Positions 1-8,444 of a DNA stretch of 64,000 bases are shown here, one piece after another. Location: NCBI RefSeq assembly GCF_031432215.1, contig NZ_JAVKGN010000001.1, forward strand, positions 1,231,421 through 1,295,420, read 5' to 3'. A program made the position numbers and the translations under genes. The stretch comes from Halodesulfurarchaeum sp. HSR-GB. GTDB lineage: Archaea; Halobacteriota; Halobacteria; Halobacteriales; Halobacteriaceae. The first letter of the stretch is position 1. Every line of letters starts with the position of its first letter. The notes under the pieces were generated by a model, which worked only from the letters and a program-made list of their open reading frames with translations, had not been told where the DNA came from and did not search any database.

Positions 1-1
1 G

Positions 2-481
2 GCGGGATATGACTCGCTCGTGCTCTCCTCGCGAATCGAGGGTGAGGCCGCCGAGGCGGCAAAGACCCACGCCGCGATCGCGAACGAGATCCGAGCCACG
101 GGAACGCCGGTCGAACCACCAGCAGCGATTCTCTCCGGCGGCGAGACCACCGTCACCATCGACGGCGATGGGGGCTCCGGCGGGCCGAACCAGGAGTTCG
201 CCCTCTCCGCGGGGCTGTCTCTGGACGGTTCGACTATCGTCGGCGCGGTCGACAGCGACGGGATCGACGGCGCGAGCGACGCCGCAGGCGCGCTCGTCGA
301 CGAGTCAGTCGTGGATCGCCAGGCGGCCCAGGCCGCCCTCGACGCGAACGACACCGGGGCGTACCTCCAGGCCCGGGACCGCACCATCGTGACGGGACAG
401 ACCGGGACGAACGTCAACGATCTGCGAATCCTGCTCGTCGAGGAGAACTCATTCCAGACAGGCGGCGACGAGTCGGAGTAA
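2..481 (+). CDS. glycerate 2-kinase (MOFRL family), C-terminal part
   Basis: Partial gene: the reading frame is open at the left edge of the window and about 159 residues remain. The C-terminal part carries the MOFRL signature (LSGGETTVTIDGDGGSGGPN followed by QEFALSAG), and the acidic stretch DSDGIDGASDAAGA is typical of the family. MOFRL kinases phosphorylate glycerate in sugar and serine breakdown. The 3' end overlaps the end of the convergent ArsA-like gene by about 30 bases. The N-terminal nucleotide-binding part lies outside the window. Confidence 0.88.
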   Translation, partial: AGYDSLVLSSRIEGEAAEAAKTHAAIANEIRATGTPVEPPAAILSGGETTVTIDGDGGSGGPNQEFALSAGLSLDGSTIVGAVDSDGIDGASDAAGALVDESVVDRQAAQAALDANDTGAYLQARDRTIVTGQTGTNVNDLRILLVEENSFQTGGDESE

Positions 482-1468
482 CTCCTCCCCGCGAACTTCT
501 TCGGCGAAGAGCGGGACCCGCTTCACGTCATAGCCCATGAAAAGCTCCTGGGCCGTTCCGAGTGCGGACTGCTGGACGTCCCAGCGTCGCTGACAGAACT
601 GACAGCCATCGAGGTTCGGAGCGACGTACTCCCCGGGGGCCACGCCGTCGACGATCGATTCGAGTGGCTCCATCACGCGATTGACCACGACCGTCGAGAC
701 CGGAATTCCAAAGCCCTGCAACTGGTTCTCCAGTCGCTTTGCCTCCTCGACGGCCATCTCCTCGGGCACGGTCACGATCCGGAAGTCGGTCCGCTCCGGA
801 TCGGCGAGCAGCGCTCGCAACCGTTCGACGCGCTCGATCTGGGCGTCGAGATCCGGGCCTTCAGCCCCCTCCGACTCGCCGAACAGGCCCGTCAGGCTCT
901 CGCCGAGCGAACCGAGTCGGTCCCGCAACCGGACGAACCGGCCCATCATCGTCTCCATCATCTCGGGCAGTTCGAGCAGTCGCAAGGTATGTCCGGTCGG
1001 GGCCGTGTCGATGACGATCCGGTCGAACCGGTCGTCGTCCAGGTACTCAAGCAAGAGTTGCATCGCCGCGGCTTCGTCCGCGCCGGGGAACTGGCCGTCC
1101 AGCAGGGGATCCGGCTCCTCGCCGCCCAGCAGGTCGCCGACCCCGCCCATCGAGAGGTCGCCACCGAACGCGCCGACCTCCTGGAGGGCCGTCTCCGGGT
1201 CGATCTCGACGGCGAAAAGCGGGATGTCCTCGCGGATTCGGGTCGGGGCGGATGGAATCGAGACGCCGTAGGCGTCTCCCAGCGAGTGGGCCGGGTCGGT
1301 CGAGACGACGAGGGTGTCGGTCCCGTCGAGAGCGCTGGCCAGCCCGGTCGCCGCGGCCATCGTGGTCTTTCCGACGCCACCTTTCCCGCCGTAGAGCACG
1401 TACTCGGCCGTCCCACCGGCCACGCCCGGTTCGAGGGAGTCGACCGCTTCGACCTCGATGTCGTCCAT
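449..1468 (-). CDS. ArsA/Get3-family ATPase
   Basis: A 339-residue P-loop ATPase. A deviant Walker A (YGGKGGVGKTT, residues 26-36), a switch I DPAHS (58-62) and a switch II DTAPTGHTLRLL place it in the ArsA/Get3 group. A CxxC pair (CQFC) near residue 288 matches the dimer-bridging zinc site of Get3-type members, so a role in tail-anchored membrane protein handling is more likely than arsenite export, and no arsB or arsD lies nearby. The frame stays open another 164 codons upstream, but that part runs antisense through cinA and looks spurious. The start was taken as the ATG giving MDDIEVEAVD, about 20 residues before the P-loop. Confidence 0.9.
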   Translation of the reverse strand: MDDIEVEAVDSLEPGVAGGTAEYVLYGGKGGVGKTTMAAATGLASALDGTDTLVVSTDPAHSLGDAYGVSIPSAPTRIREDIPLFAVEIDPETALQEVGAFGGDLSMGGVGDLLGGEEPDPLLDGQFPGADEAAAMQLLLEYLDDDRFDRIVIDTAPTGHTLRLLELPEMMETMMGRFVRLRDRLGSLGESLTGLFGESEGAEGPDLDAQIERVERLRALLADPERTDFRIVTVPEEMAVEEAKRLENQLQGFGIPVSTVVVNRVMEPLESIVDGVAPGEYVAPNLDGCQFCQRRWDVQQSALGTAQELFMGYDVKRVPLFAEEVRGEELLRLVAACLE

Positions 1469-1549
1469 GCATTGTCTTCGCACGGAGCCGGGAGTATCTT
1501 TTCTTCGAGCGGCCCACAGGTTCTTGGCGGCGGCCGAGCGAGAGCCCCC

Positions 1550-2047
1550 ATGGACGAACCCATCGAGGCCCGTCTGGGAGCGGCCCTCGACGACCGGGAC
1601 CAGACGCTCGCGACCGTCGAATCGTGTACTGGCGGCCTGATCGGCTCGCTCGTGACCGACGTGTCGGGGTCGAGTGCCTACTTCGACCGTGGCTTTGTCA
1701 CCTACTCGAACGCGGCCAAACTCGACCTGGGGGTCACCCGGGAGTCCCTGGACGAACACGGCGCCGTGAGCGAACCGGTGGCCCGCGAGATGGCCCAGGC
1801 CGCCAGAGACGCGGCGGGCACTACCTGGGCCGTTTCGAGCACTGGCATCGCCGGCCCGACCGGCGGGACGGCAGAAAAACCAGTTGGGACGGTGTACGTG
1901 GGGGTTGCGTATGCTGGGGAGTGGGGCACTGGAACCACCGGGACGACGGTCAGCCACCACGAGTACGACGGGTCGCGGACCGCGATCAAGTCACAGGCCG
2001 CCCGCGACGCGCTCAAGTCCGTCCTCGAAGCGGTCCGGGATCAGTAA
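1550..2047 (+). CDS. CinA C-terminal-domain protein (NMN deamidase-like)
   Basis: 165 residues comprising only the CinA C-terminal domain. The active-site segment ESCTGGLIGSLVTDVSGSS, the VSSTGIAGPTGGTAEKPVGT motif and the YFDRGFVTYSNAAK motif are all present. In bacteria this domain deamidates nicotinamide mononucleotide in pyridine nucleotide salvage. Archaeal single-domain copies are assumed to do the same. The ATG at 1550 is the only sensible start. It is divergent from the ArsA-like gene and converges on the PHP gene, overlapping it by 7 bases. Confidence 0.88.
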   Translation: MDEPIEARLGAALDDRDQTLATVESCTGGLIGSLVTDVSGSSAYFDRGFVTYSNAAKLDLGVTRESLDEHGAVSEPVAREMAQAARDAAGTTWAVSSTGIAGPTGGTAEKPVGTVYVGVAYAGEWGTGTTGTTVSHHEYDGSRTAIKSQAARDALKSVLEAVRDQ

Positions 2048-2796
2048 ACGGCCACGTCGTCGAACCGGCCGTCGTAGGCGACGTGGTCCGGATGGGTCGG
2101 CTCGGTCCCGGAGAGCAGCAGTCGGTCGAACTTCTTCCAGGTGTTCTCCCAGGCCAGGTGGGCGAATTCGGCCCGACAGCGCCAGTCGTGTCGCGAGCCG
2201 TTCCGCCGCTCGACACGGCGGTCACGCCCCTCCCGAAACGCTTCGAGCAGGGCCGCCTCCGAATCGATATCCCCCGAGATGGCCGTCCAGACCTCGCCGA
2301 TCGTCTGTTTTCGATGGGCATACGAGGACCCGAACTCCGGCATGTCCAGAGTTTTGGCCATCTCCACGGCCCGTTCGTTGTGCTGTTCGAGGTGCTTTGG
2401 ATTGTACACCTCCAGGGCGTCGATCTGGGATTCGTAGGCCCGCAGATCGCCGCGGTCGAGACTCACGGTCAGGAATTCGGGGTGTGGGGCCAGGACCACC
2501 GCGTCCTGACGGTCGAGTTCCCGCATGGCTCCCTCCAGGGTAATGAAGTCCGGGACCGGTTCGTCCAGCCCCAGCGCCAGCACGTGTTTGCGGTGTTGCC
2601 AGGGCCCGGTGAAAATTTCGCGGGCTGGCACCACGAGCAAGTCCTCGTCGCTCAGGCGCTCGGCCCGTCGGCGGGCCGCGGGAAGTCTGGTGAAGTGTGG
2701 TGCGTAGACCAGGACGTCGAGCCCGCGGGATTTCGCCCGTTCGACGACCTGTTCGTCGAGGATTTTCACGTGGGGATCGATACGCGTTTCCGACAC
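2041..2796 (-). CDS. PHP-domain metal-dependent hydrolase
   Basis: 251 residues from a GTG start that gives VSETRIDPHVKILDEQ. The segments DVLVYAPHFTRLP, FITLEGAMRELDRQDAVVLAPHPEF and the later ALEVYNPKHLEQHN with FGSSYAHR fit a PHP-type fold, with scattered His/Asp/Glu metal ligands. The substrate is unknown. A longer in-frame start at 2877 would add 27 residues, but these lie in the intergenic promoter region of the divergent zinc-finger gene and read like noncoding sequence. The start is therefore uncertain. PHP enzymes are phosphoesterases acting on small phosphates or nucleic acids. Confidence 0.78.
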   Translation of the reverse strand: MSETRIDPHVKILDEQVVERAKSRGLDVLVYAPHFTRLPAARRRAERLSDEDLLVVPAREIFTGPWQHRKHVLALGLDEPVPDFITLEGAMRELDRQDAVVLAPHPEFLTVSLDRGDLRAYESQIDALEVYNPKHLEQHNERAVEMAKTLDMPEFGSSYAHRKQTIGEVWTAISGDIDSEAALLEAFREGRDRRVERRNGSRHDWRCRAEFAHLAWENTWKKFDRLLLSGTEPTHPDHVAYDGRFDDVAVY

Positions 2797-2885
2797 GATT
2801 CGGGTTATACACGGCCCGGTAATCTCCCTTGCGAAACTGATCCCGCCGTGGGAAATCTTATGGGATCGCCTCGCCAAGGGCCGCT

Positions 2886-3155
2886 ATGTCGCGCTGGCTC
2901 TGTGCGATCGAGGGCTGTATGGTGGGCTTCGAGGACGTCGAGTCCCTCCTCGCACACCAGAGAGACGATCACGAGGGTCACACCTGTGAAATCTGTGGGG
3001 AACGGGTCCCCGCGGGCTTTTTCGCCATCAGGCATGCCTTCGAGGAACACACGCGAGCCGAGTATGTCAGACACTACGACGGGGACTCCGACGCGATCCG
3101 GTGGCGAGAACAGATTTTGGCCTCCGTCGGGGAGCAGCTAACGGCCGCCGAGTAA
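2886..3155 (+). CDS. small tandem zinc-finger protein
   Basis: 89 residues with two C2H2-like fingers. The first has CAIEGC and LLAHQRDDH; the second has CEIC and IRHAFEEH. A short helical tail follows. The protein is probably a haloarchaeal nucleic-acid or protein-binding micro-protein, but its function is not known. A TATA-like element (CTTATGG) about 30 bases upstream suggests a leaderless transcript. It converges on spt5 with a one-base gap. Confidence 0.82.
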   Translation: MSRWLCAIEGCMVGFEDVESLLAHQRDDHEGHTCEICGERVPAGFFAIRHAFEEHTRAEYVRHYDGDSDAIRWREQILASVGEQLTAAE

Positions 3156-3156
3156 C

Positions 3157-3594
3157 TTACCGTTCGTCGCTGTCGAGCACCCGGATCTGGTCCCCACGGA
3201 CCGTGACCGGGATCGGAACCGTCGCCTCGTAGAGTTCGACTGTCACCTGGTCCTTGCCCTCGTCGATCCGCTGGACCTGGGCCTTCTCGCCCTTGAACGG
3301 GCCGGCGATCAGTTCGACGATGTCCCCCTCCGCGATGCCCTCGACGTCGGGCTTTGGCGAGAGGAAGTGTTCGACTTCCGTGATGCTGCTCTCCCCGGGC
3401 ACGATGCTCCGGGCGTGGGGGATGTCTTCGAGCACGCGCTCGAGCACGCCCGTGTCCTCGGCCTCGACCATGACGTAGCTGGTGAGTGACTCCGGGGCGA
3501 GCACGGCGTGGACTTTCTTCTCCTCGCGGTTCGCGATCATGCTCGCCACGGTCTGTTCCTGACTGGCCGTGGTTTTGACGGCGTATATCGACAT
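3157..3594 (-). CDS. spt5: transcription elongation factor Spt5 (NusG)
   Basis: 145 residues, the normal size of archaeal Spt5. The N-terminal NGN domain ([17 protein letters not shown], with SYVMVEAED) binds the RNA polymerase clamp together with Spt4. The C-terminal KOW domain is recognised by [21 protein letters not shown]. Spt5 keeps polymerase processive and is the contact used by FttA in termination; fttA also lies in this window. The start is two bases after the secE stop, so the two are co-transcribed. Confidence 0.96.
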   Translation of the reverse strand: MSIYAVKTTASQEQTVASMIANREEKKVHAVLAPESLTSYVMVEAEDTGVLERVLEDIPHARSIVPGESSITEVEHFLSPKPDVEGIAEGDIVELIAGPFKGEKAQVQRIDEGKDQVTVELYEATVPIPVTVRGDQIRVLDSDER

Positions 3595-3596
3595 GA

Positions 3597-3767
3597 TCAG
3601 GCCCCCGGCAGTACACCCATGATGAGGAAGATGAGAAAGCCGATGAGGCCGATGAGGAGGATCCCGGCGGCCGCGATGAGCGAGATGCGGGAGAACTCCT
3701 CCCAGTCCGGAGTGCTGGCCAGTTTCAGCACCCGCGTGTAGGCGTTTAACTCGTAAGGTACGTCCAT
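3597..3767 (-). CDS. secE: protein translocase subunit SecE (Sec61 gamma)
   Basis: 56 residues ([20 protein letters not shown]...). An amphipathic N-terminal helix with the family's 'P..EF.RIS' segment ([11 protein letters not shown]) precedes one transmembrane helix ([21 protein letters not shown]). This matches the single-span Sec61-gamma/SecE of the SecYEG channel. It lies between ftsZ and spt5 on the same strand, the usual archaeal secE-spt5 pairing. Confidence 0.95.
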   Translation of the reverse strand: MDVPYELNAYTRVLKLASTPDWEEFSRISLIAAAGILLIGLIGFLIFLIMGVLPGA

Positions 3768-3817
3768 GGGCCTCCGTTTGGGGCGGGTGCTTTTCTATCT
3801 ATTGGAAAACGCTCTCG

Positions 3818-4939
3818 CTACTCGACGTAATCGAAGTCCTCGAGTTCCTGGGCCGGGGTCTGCTCGGTCGCCTCCTCCTGCCGGCCGTAGATCTGCGGGG
3901 ACTGGACGCCGGTGACGACCACCATCGTCCGCATGTGCCCGTCGAGGTCCTCGTCGATCGAGGTCCCCCAGATGATCCGGGCGTCCGGATCGATCCGGTC
4001 GTAGATCTCCTCGACGACGCCCTCTGCCTCCTCGATGGACATGTCTGGGCCGCCAGTGACGTTCACCAGCGCGGAGTTCGCACCGGCGATGTCCACGTCC
4101 AGAAGCGGCGACCGCAGGGCCTCCTTCACCGACGCCGTGGCCTTGCTGTCCGAATCCGCTTCGCCCAGGCCGATCATCGCGACGCCGCCTTTCTCCATGA
4201 CCGTCCGCACGTCGGCGAAGTCCAGGTTCACGAGCCCCGGCTTGGTGATCAGTTCGGTGATTCCCTTGACCGAGCGCATCAGGATCTCATCGGAGATCTT
4301 GAAGGCCTGGCGGACCGGCAGTTGGCCGACCGAGTCCAGCAGTCGGTCGTTCGGAACGACGATGACAGTATCAGCCACGTCGCGCAGGCGTTCCAGCCCG
4401 GCCTCGGCGTTCGTCCGCCGTACCTCGCCCTCGGCCGTGAAGGGGGTCGTGACAACTGCAATGGTCAACGCGTCGGTCTCACGCGCGGCCTTCGCGACGA
4501 CCGGCGCGGAGCCGGTGCCCGTGCCACCACCCAGGCCGGCGGTGACAAAGACCATGTCCGAGGTGGAGATCGTCTCGCGGATCTCGTCCTGGCTCTCCAG
4601 GGCGGCCTCCTCGCCGACCTGAGGGAGCGACCCGGCTCCGCGGCCCTGGGTCTTCTCCCGACCCATCAGGATCTTCTTGTCGGCCTGAATGTCGACCAGA
4701 TGCTGGACGTCGGTGTTGGCCGCGACCAGCGACGCGCCGTGAATGCCCTCCTCGAACATCCGGTTGATCGTGTTGCTTCCGGCCCCGCCACAGCCCACGA
4801 CGGTGATGTCGGTCTTGAGGTCCTCGAGGACCGCCTCGAGTTCCTCGTTTGTCATCTCCCCCGTTGGGTGTTCAGTGTCCCCCGAGGCCGCGCTCCCCGT
4901 TTCGGCCTCGTCGATCGCGTCCTCGACGATAGAGTCCAT
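3818..4939 (-). CDS. ftsZ1: cell division GTPase FtsZ (FtsZ1 type)
   Basis: 373 residues. The tubulin signature GGGTGTG is at residues 137-143, the N-terminal nucleotide-binding loop [10 protein letters not shown] starts at 49, and the T7 synergy loop NLDFADVR starts near 238. An acidic N-terminal extension of about 45 residues and a short acidic tail ending in DFDYVE are typical of haloarchaeal FtsZ1, which scaffolds the division ring with FtsZ2. The gene heads the ftsZ-secE-spt5 cluster. An AT-rich GGTAATTAAGG element about 30 bases upstream of the ATG is the likely TATA box. Confidence 0.96.
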   Translation of the reverse strand: MDSIVEDAIDEAETGSAASGDTEHPTGEMTNEELEAVLEDLKTDITVVGCGGAGSNTINRMFEEGIHGASLVAANTDVQHLVDIQADKKILMGREKTQGRGAGSLPQVGEEAALESQDEIRETISTSDMVFVTAGLGGGTGTGSAPVVAKAARETDALTIAVVTTPFTAEGEVRRTNAEAGLERLRDVADTVIVVPNDRLLDSVGQLPVRQAFKISDEILMRSVKGITELITKPGLVNLDFADVRTVMEKGGVAMIGLGEADSDSKATASVKEALRSPLLDVDIAGANSALVNVTGGPDMSIEEAEGVVEEIYDRIDPDARIIWGTSIDEDLDGHMRTMVVVTGVQSPQIYGRQEEATEQTPAQELEDFDYVE

Positions 4940-4997
4940 CTTGGCTATCGGTTACCGGATGAACCTTAATTACCTTTCCCCTATCGTCACGCGGCCG

Positions 4998-6287
4998 TCA
5001 GACGTCGAATCGCTGGGTTTCCCGACTGGAGACTGTCTCCGGTTCGATGGTCTCCCCGTCGACAGTGACCGACTCGCCCGCCGCGAGCCGGCCGAACAAC
5101 GGCCCTTCGGGCACTCCGCGCTCGGCTGCCAGCGCCGGATCGAAGCCCTCCCGTTCGGCGATCACTTGCCCGTCGACTCGCTTCACCGTCTCGAACTCCC
5201 GTTCGAGCAGCCCGAGGAGGCCATCGATCAGCGCGTCGTAGGCCGCCTCGTCCGGAAGCGCGGCGCGATCGCCGACCCGGTTCCCGTTCTCCTCGCTCTG
5301 GTAGGCGACCGTGTGTGCCGCGACGGTCGCCACAGTATCCGCCGGGTCGATCGCCGCGGCGGCATCGAGCAGTTCGTCTGGAAGTGCGCGCACGTCCAGG
5401 TCCTCAGTCGCCGTCCGCTCGCCGAACCGAAGCCCGGATTCGACAGTCCCCAGTTGGGATTCCATCCGCTCGACGACGGCCGGATCGACGCCGCTGGTTT
5501 CTCTGATCCACGTCTCGCTCACGATCTCGTAGCCCAGTGACTCGAGGACTGCGGCCACCTCGGGGTAGTCCCCGTCGAAGACCGCGGCGGACGTGTTGCT
5601 ACGCTCGAAAAGTGCCTGGACGAGATCCCGATTGGCTTCGGGGTCGCCGAGTTCCTCGAGACTCCAGTCCGCGGCCACGTGTCCGATCGCGGCGTCGGTC
5701 TCCAGGAGGAGCCGAGTTGGCTGGGGAGCGTAGTGGTTCCCGCCGACGGCGACGAACGTTCGTTCAGCGTCGGGGCCAACCCCTGCCAGTGACAGGATGG
5801 CCTGGGCGACCGCCCGGCCGCCAACCGAGTCGTCCCACTGCTCCGGGCCGCTGCCGAGTTCCACGAACATCGCGGGCGCGCCGTACTCGGTCGGGCCGTG
5901 GTGGGTACACTCCATCGCGACTTCGTATGGCTCCGGTGCGAGATAGTCGAGTTCGCGAATGACGTGTTTGAGCGCGCCAGGCGCGGGCTGGGAGACACTG
6001 CGCGGCTCGCCGCCGTACTCGGCGTCACCGAAGTTCCCCGTGAAGTGTGCACTCAAAAGCGGGCCGCTGTCCCCGGAGTGTTTCGAGGCCACGACGACAT
6101 ACTCCGGGTCGTCGAAGGCCGCCGCCACCTCGTCCAGTTCCAGGTGGAGCCGATCGAACTCGCGGAGTTCGAACGCACCGTGATGGTAGACCCCGGGTTC
6201 GGACTCGGTCCAATCGACGAGGTCCAGCAACTCCTCGGCGATCGTCACCGAAGCCTGATCCGCGGTGCTGCAGACGATTCCGATCAC
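4998..6287 (-). CDS. dtdA: D-aminoacyl-tRNA deacylase DtdA
   Basis: 429 residues of the archaeal/plant (GEK1-type) deacylase that removes D-amino acids wrongly charged to tRNA. Family marks are the N-terminal IGIVCSTADQAS, VVVASKHSGDSGP, SAHFTGNFG and the metal/active-site region MECTHHGPTEYGAPAMFVELGS with GGNHYAPQPT. The length is normal. The last ~170 residues are less conserved, with Glu/Asp-rich segments. It is transcribed away from the YegP-like gene. Confidence 0.93.
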   Translation of the reverse strand: MIGIVCSTADQASVTIAEELLDLVDWTESEPGVYHHGAFELREFDRLHLELDEVAAAFDDPEYVVVASKHSGDSGPLLSAHFTGNFGDAEYGGEPRSVSQPAPGALKHVIRELDYLAPEPYEVAMECTHHGPTEYGAPAMFVELGSGPEQWDDSVGGRAVAQAILSLAGVGPDAERTFVAVGGNHYAPQPTRLLLETDAAIGHVAADWSLEELGDPEANRDLVQALFERSNTSAAVFDGDYPEVAAVLESLGYEIVSETWIRETSGVDPAVVERMESQLGTVESGLRFGERTATEDLDVRALPDELLDAAAAIDPADTVATVAAHTVAYQSEENGNRVGDRAALPDEAAYDALIDGLLGLLEREFETVKRVDGQVIAEREGFDPALAAERGVPEGPLFGRLAAGESVTVDGETIEPETVSSRETQRFDV

Positions 6288-6367
6288 GGATTCGTGTAGT
6301 ATCGAGCGGCGATTAAGGCCGTCGAAGCCCGTGGAAGTTTAGTTGCTCGCGAGCGTGAATCCAGACG

Positions 6368-6559
6368 ATGAGTACTGGGCAACGGTTTGAAATCTTCGAG
6401 GACAGGGCCGGTGAGTGGCGATGGCGACTCGTCGCCGCGAACGGGAACATCATCGCGGACAGCGGCGAGGGCTACAGCTCGAAACAGGGCGCGAAACGTG
6501 GTATCCAGAGCGTGAAACGGGGCGCAGCCGACGCCGCCGTCGAAGTACTCGAGGACTGA
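6368..6559 (+). CDS. YegP-like DUF1508 (HVO_2922-type) protein
   Basis: 63 residues forming one DUF1508 repeat: FEIFEDRAGEWRWRLVAANG, then NIIADSGEGYSSKQGAKRGIQSVKR. The repeat forms a small beta-beta-beta-alpha fold that dimerises. Function is unknown. A GTTTAGTT element about 30 bases before the ATG suggests a leaderless start. The left end of the IS element begins only about 45 bases downstream. Confidence 0.88.
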   Translation: MSTGQRFEIFEDRAGEWRWRLVAANGNIIADSGEGYSSKQGAKRGIQSVKRGAADAAVEVLED

Positions 6560-6601
6560 ACGGGCGGGAATCAATCGATCTACAGGCGGAACAGGCCGAG
6601 T

Positions 6602-6623
6602 GCCTCGGGGCTTGACCCCGAGG
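6602..6623 (+). repeat. left-end hairpin of the IS element
   Basis: CCTCGGGG (6603-6610), loop CTTGA, CCCCGAGG (6616-6623) form a perfect 8-bp stem. IS200/IS605 transposases recognise such subterminal hairpins in single-stranded DNA. The 3' arm and loop are repeated at the right end (8645-8657). Confidence 0.65.
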
Positions 6624-6642
6624 GTGAAGGCCGTAAGCTCGG

Positions 6643-7045
6643 CTAAACGTGTTCCGTTCGCTCGATGTACTGTTCAATCGTGCTGGTCGAAACATCACCA
6701 GCCGTCCCGACGTAGTACGATTCCTCCCAGAACCCACCGCCCCACAGGTATTCCTGTAATAGAGGTTCGTGCTGTTGCCACATCTCTCGTGCTGTAATGC
6801 TCTTGACTGTCCGTACAATCTCACTCGGGGCGTGTTTGGGATGTGCCGACAGAAACAGGTGTACGTGGTCGGGTGAGATGTGCAACGACAGAATCTCGTA
6901 GTTGTACTCGTCGCACACCGCTCGAAAACTCAATTCCAGTGAATCTTCTATCACACACACACAGTATTGGGTGTCGATACTTCGGACACCACACAAAGTG
7001 GTAGTTGACGTTGTATACCCTATGGTTTGACCGTTTCTCGCCCAT
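6643..7045 (-). pseudogene. tnpA: IS200/IS605 transposase TnpA, frameshifted
   Basis: The first part (MGEKRSNHRVYNVNYHFVWCPKYRHPIL) and the second part (EDSLELSFRAV...; HUH motif in SPDHVHLFL; tail TSTIEQYIERTEHV with the likely catalytic Tyr) are two halves of one Y1 transposase in different frames. The break is at a (TG)6 run at about 6952-6963. Four or seven TG units would restore one frame of 132 or 134 residues, the normal family size. The N-terminal part alone lacks both the HUH and the Tyr, so no active TnpA is expected from the present sequence. The start was placed at the ATG at 7045, about 24 bases from the TATA-like element at 7065-7073. Confidence 0.88.
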
Positions 7046-7064
7046 ACAGTCAGTGAGTGGACAA

Positions 7065-7073
7065 GATTTAAGC
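7065..7073. promoter_or_regulatory. shared bidirectional TATA-like element
   Basis: GATTTAAGC reads as a TATA-like box on both strands. It sits about 24 bases from the tnpA ATG (7045, minus) and about 33 bases from the RHH ATG (7102, plus). It is the only AT-rich box in the 56-base gap between the divergent genes. Confidence 0.5.
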
Positions 7074-7101
7074 ATTTCAGTGAATAAGCAATACGTGTGA
7101 G

Positions 7102-7239
7102 ATGACTAAACGACTCACCGTGGACTTCGAGGACGAGCTATACAAGGAGTTCTCGAAGCAATGCATCGACGCTGAGAAAACTAAGTCCGAAGTCGTGCGT
7201 GGACTCGTCCAAGACTGGCTCAACGAATCCGAAGAATGA
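7102..7239 (+). CDS. 45-residue ribbon-helix-helix protein preceding TnpB
   Basis: The sequence MTKRLTVDFEDELYKEF followed by a KTKSEVVRGLVQDWL helix is a classic Arc/MetJ/ParD-type ribbon-helix-helix: one beta strand, then two helices. Such proteins bind operator DNA as dimers. Its TGA overlaps the tnpB ATG (ATGA at 7236-7239), so it should be translationally coupled to tnpB. It probably represses the central promoter of the element, or modulates TnpB. Both roles are inference. It is too short for most gene callers. Confidence 0.75.
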   Translation: MTKRLTVDFEDELYKEFSKQCIDAEKTKSEVVRGLVQDWLNESEE

Positions 7240-8444
7240 CCGACGTACAGACTCTCGTGAAGACGCTGGATTTCCAACTGAACATCCATAGTGACAACGA
7301 GAGTCTGCTGGAAGACGCCACGCTCGAATCCCGGTGGGCGTACAACGAAACTATCCGTCTCGCCAAGCAGGGCGTTGACTGGGATGAAATCCCCGACCGT
7401 GTGGCCGACGACGCCGACCTCGTGAAAAATACCACACAGCGCGTCGTTGCGAAAGCACTCGGCGCGATGGAAAACTACCACGAGTACGAGGACTTCGGCC
7501 TGCCGAGCCACACCAAAGACGGCGCGTACCCGCTTCGAGCCAACTACAAAGAAGGCTACAACCTCACGCTCCGAGACGACGGTACTATCGAGTTCCGTAT
7601 CAGTGCCAAACCGTACAAGCACGTCAAAGGCGTGCTGGAGGGCGACGACACCCATCTCGACATTCTGCGGACGGCACTCGCTGGTGACGAGTGGTCCATC
7701 GGGACAGCCGAAGCCCTGTTCCACGACGGAACACCCGAGTTGCACGTCAATGTCACGAACACCGAGCGTACCGTCCGAGAGAAACAGGACTCTCGGACAG
7801 TCATTGGCGTGGACGTGAACGAAGACAACATGGCACTGTCGGCACTGTCAGCAGAAGGCGTTGAGGATACGCTTGTCATTGACTTCCCCGAAATCAAGTT
7901 CGAGCGTCACCGCTACTTCACGATGCGAAAGCGGGTGCAGAACGCCGAGAAACCGAGTATGCACGATACGCTCGAAGGTCGGGAAGAACGGTTCGTCCGT
8001 GACCGACTCCACAAGGTGAGCCGTCACATCGTGGAATGGAGCCACCAGTTCGAGAAGCCGTGCATCGTCTTTGAAGACCTCAAAGAGATGCGCGACAGTA
8101 TCGACTACGGCACTCGGATGAACCGACGCCTGCACCACCTGCCGTTCCGTGCGCTCCAATACTACACGTCGTACAAAGCCGCTTTCGAGGGCGTGCCAAC
8201 GGCGTGGATTGACCCTGAATACACGAGTCAGCAGTGTCCGATGTGCGGACACACAGAACGGGCGAACCGCCACAGAAAGCGGTTCAAGTGCCGGTCGTGC
8301 CAGCATCAGGACCACGCCGACCGAAGTGCGAGCGTCAACATCGCTGTGAAAGGTATCGAGAAGCATCAAGACTGGAATGTGCCTGCTCTCAACAGCCTTC
8401 CCCAAGTGCGGAAGGTGTCGACCGAGAGACGAAGTCTCTCGTGA
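7236..8444 (+). CDS. tnpB: TnpB, IS605-family RNA-guided nuclease
   Basis: 402 residues and apparently intact. The split RuvC acidic residues are present: D193 in GVDVNEDN, E280 in VFEDLKEMR and D362 in DHADRSASVNIA. The zinc ribbon is C334/C337 and C352/C355. TnpB proteins are the ancestors of Cas12. With an omega-RNA from the right end of the element they cut DNA next to a short target-adjacent motif, which helps the element to be retained. The 3' end of the gene runs into the structured right end (first hairpin at 8423-8441), as expected if the guide RNA overlaps the tnpB 3' end. Confidence 0.95.
   Translation: MTDVQTLVKTLDFQLNIHSDNESLLEDATLESRWAYNETIRLAKQGVDWDEIPDRVADDADLVKNTTQRVVAKALGAMENYHEYEDFGLPSHTKDGAYPLRANYKEGYNLTLRDDGTIEFRISAKPYKHVKGVLEGDDTHLDILRTALAGDEWSIGTAEALFHDGTPELHVNVTNTERTVREKQDSRTVIGVDVNEDNMALSALSAEGVEDTLVIDFPEIKFERHRYFTMRKRVQNAEKPSMHDTLEGREERFVRDRLHKVSRHIVEWSHQFEKPCIVFEDLKEMRDSIDYGTRMNRRLHHLPFRALQYYTSYKAAFEGVPTAWIDPEYTSQQCPMCGHTERANRHRKRFKCRSCQHQDHADRSASVNIAVKGIEKHQDWNVPALNSLPQVRKVSTERRSLS

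Noticed and set aside
1469-1960. N-terminal extension of the ArsA-like ATPase by 164 residues
   Set aside because: It runs antisense through the conserved CinA domain and has no resemblance to ArsA/Get3 proteins, which begin shortly before the P-loop.
2797-2877. Longer ATG start for the PHP-domain protein
   Set aside because: The extra 27 residues read through the divergent promoter and do not resemble the start of PHP proteins. The GTG at 2796 was preferred, with moderate certainty.
6643-7045. Programmed frameshift producing full TnpA
   Set aside because: A TG run is not a known haloarchaeal frameshift signal and no stimulatory structure was evident. Kept as a mutation or slippage case only.
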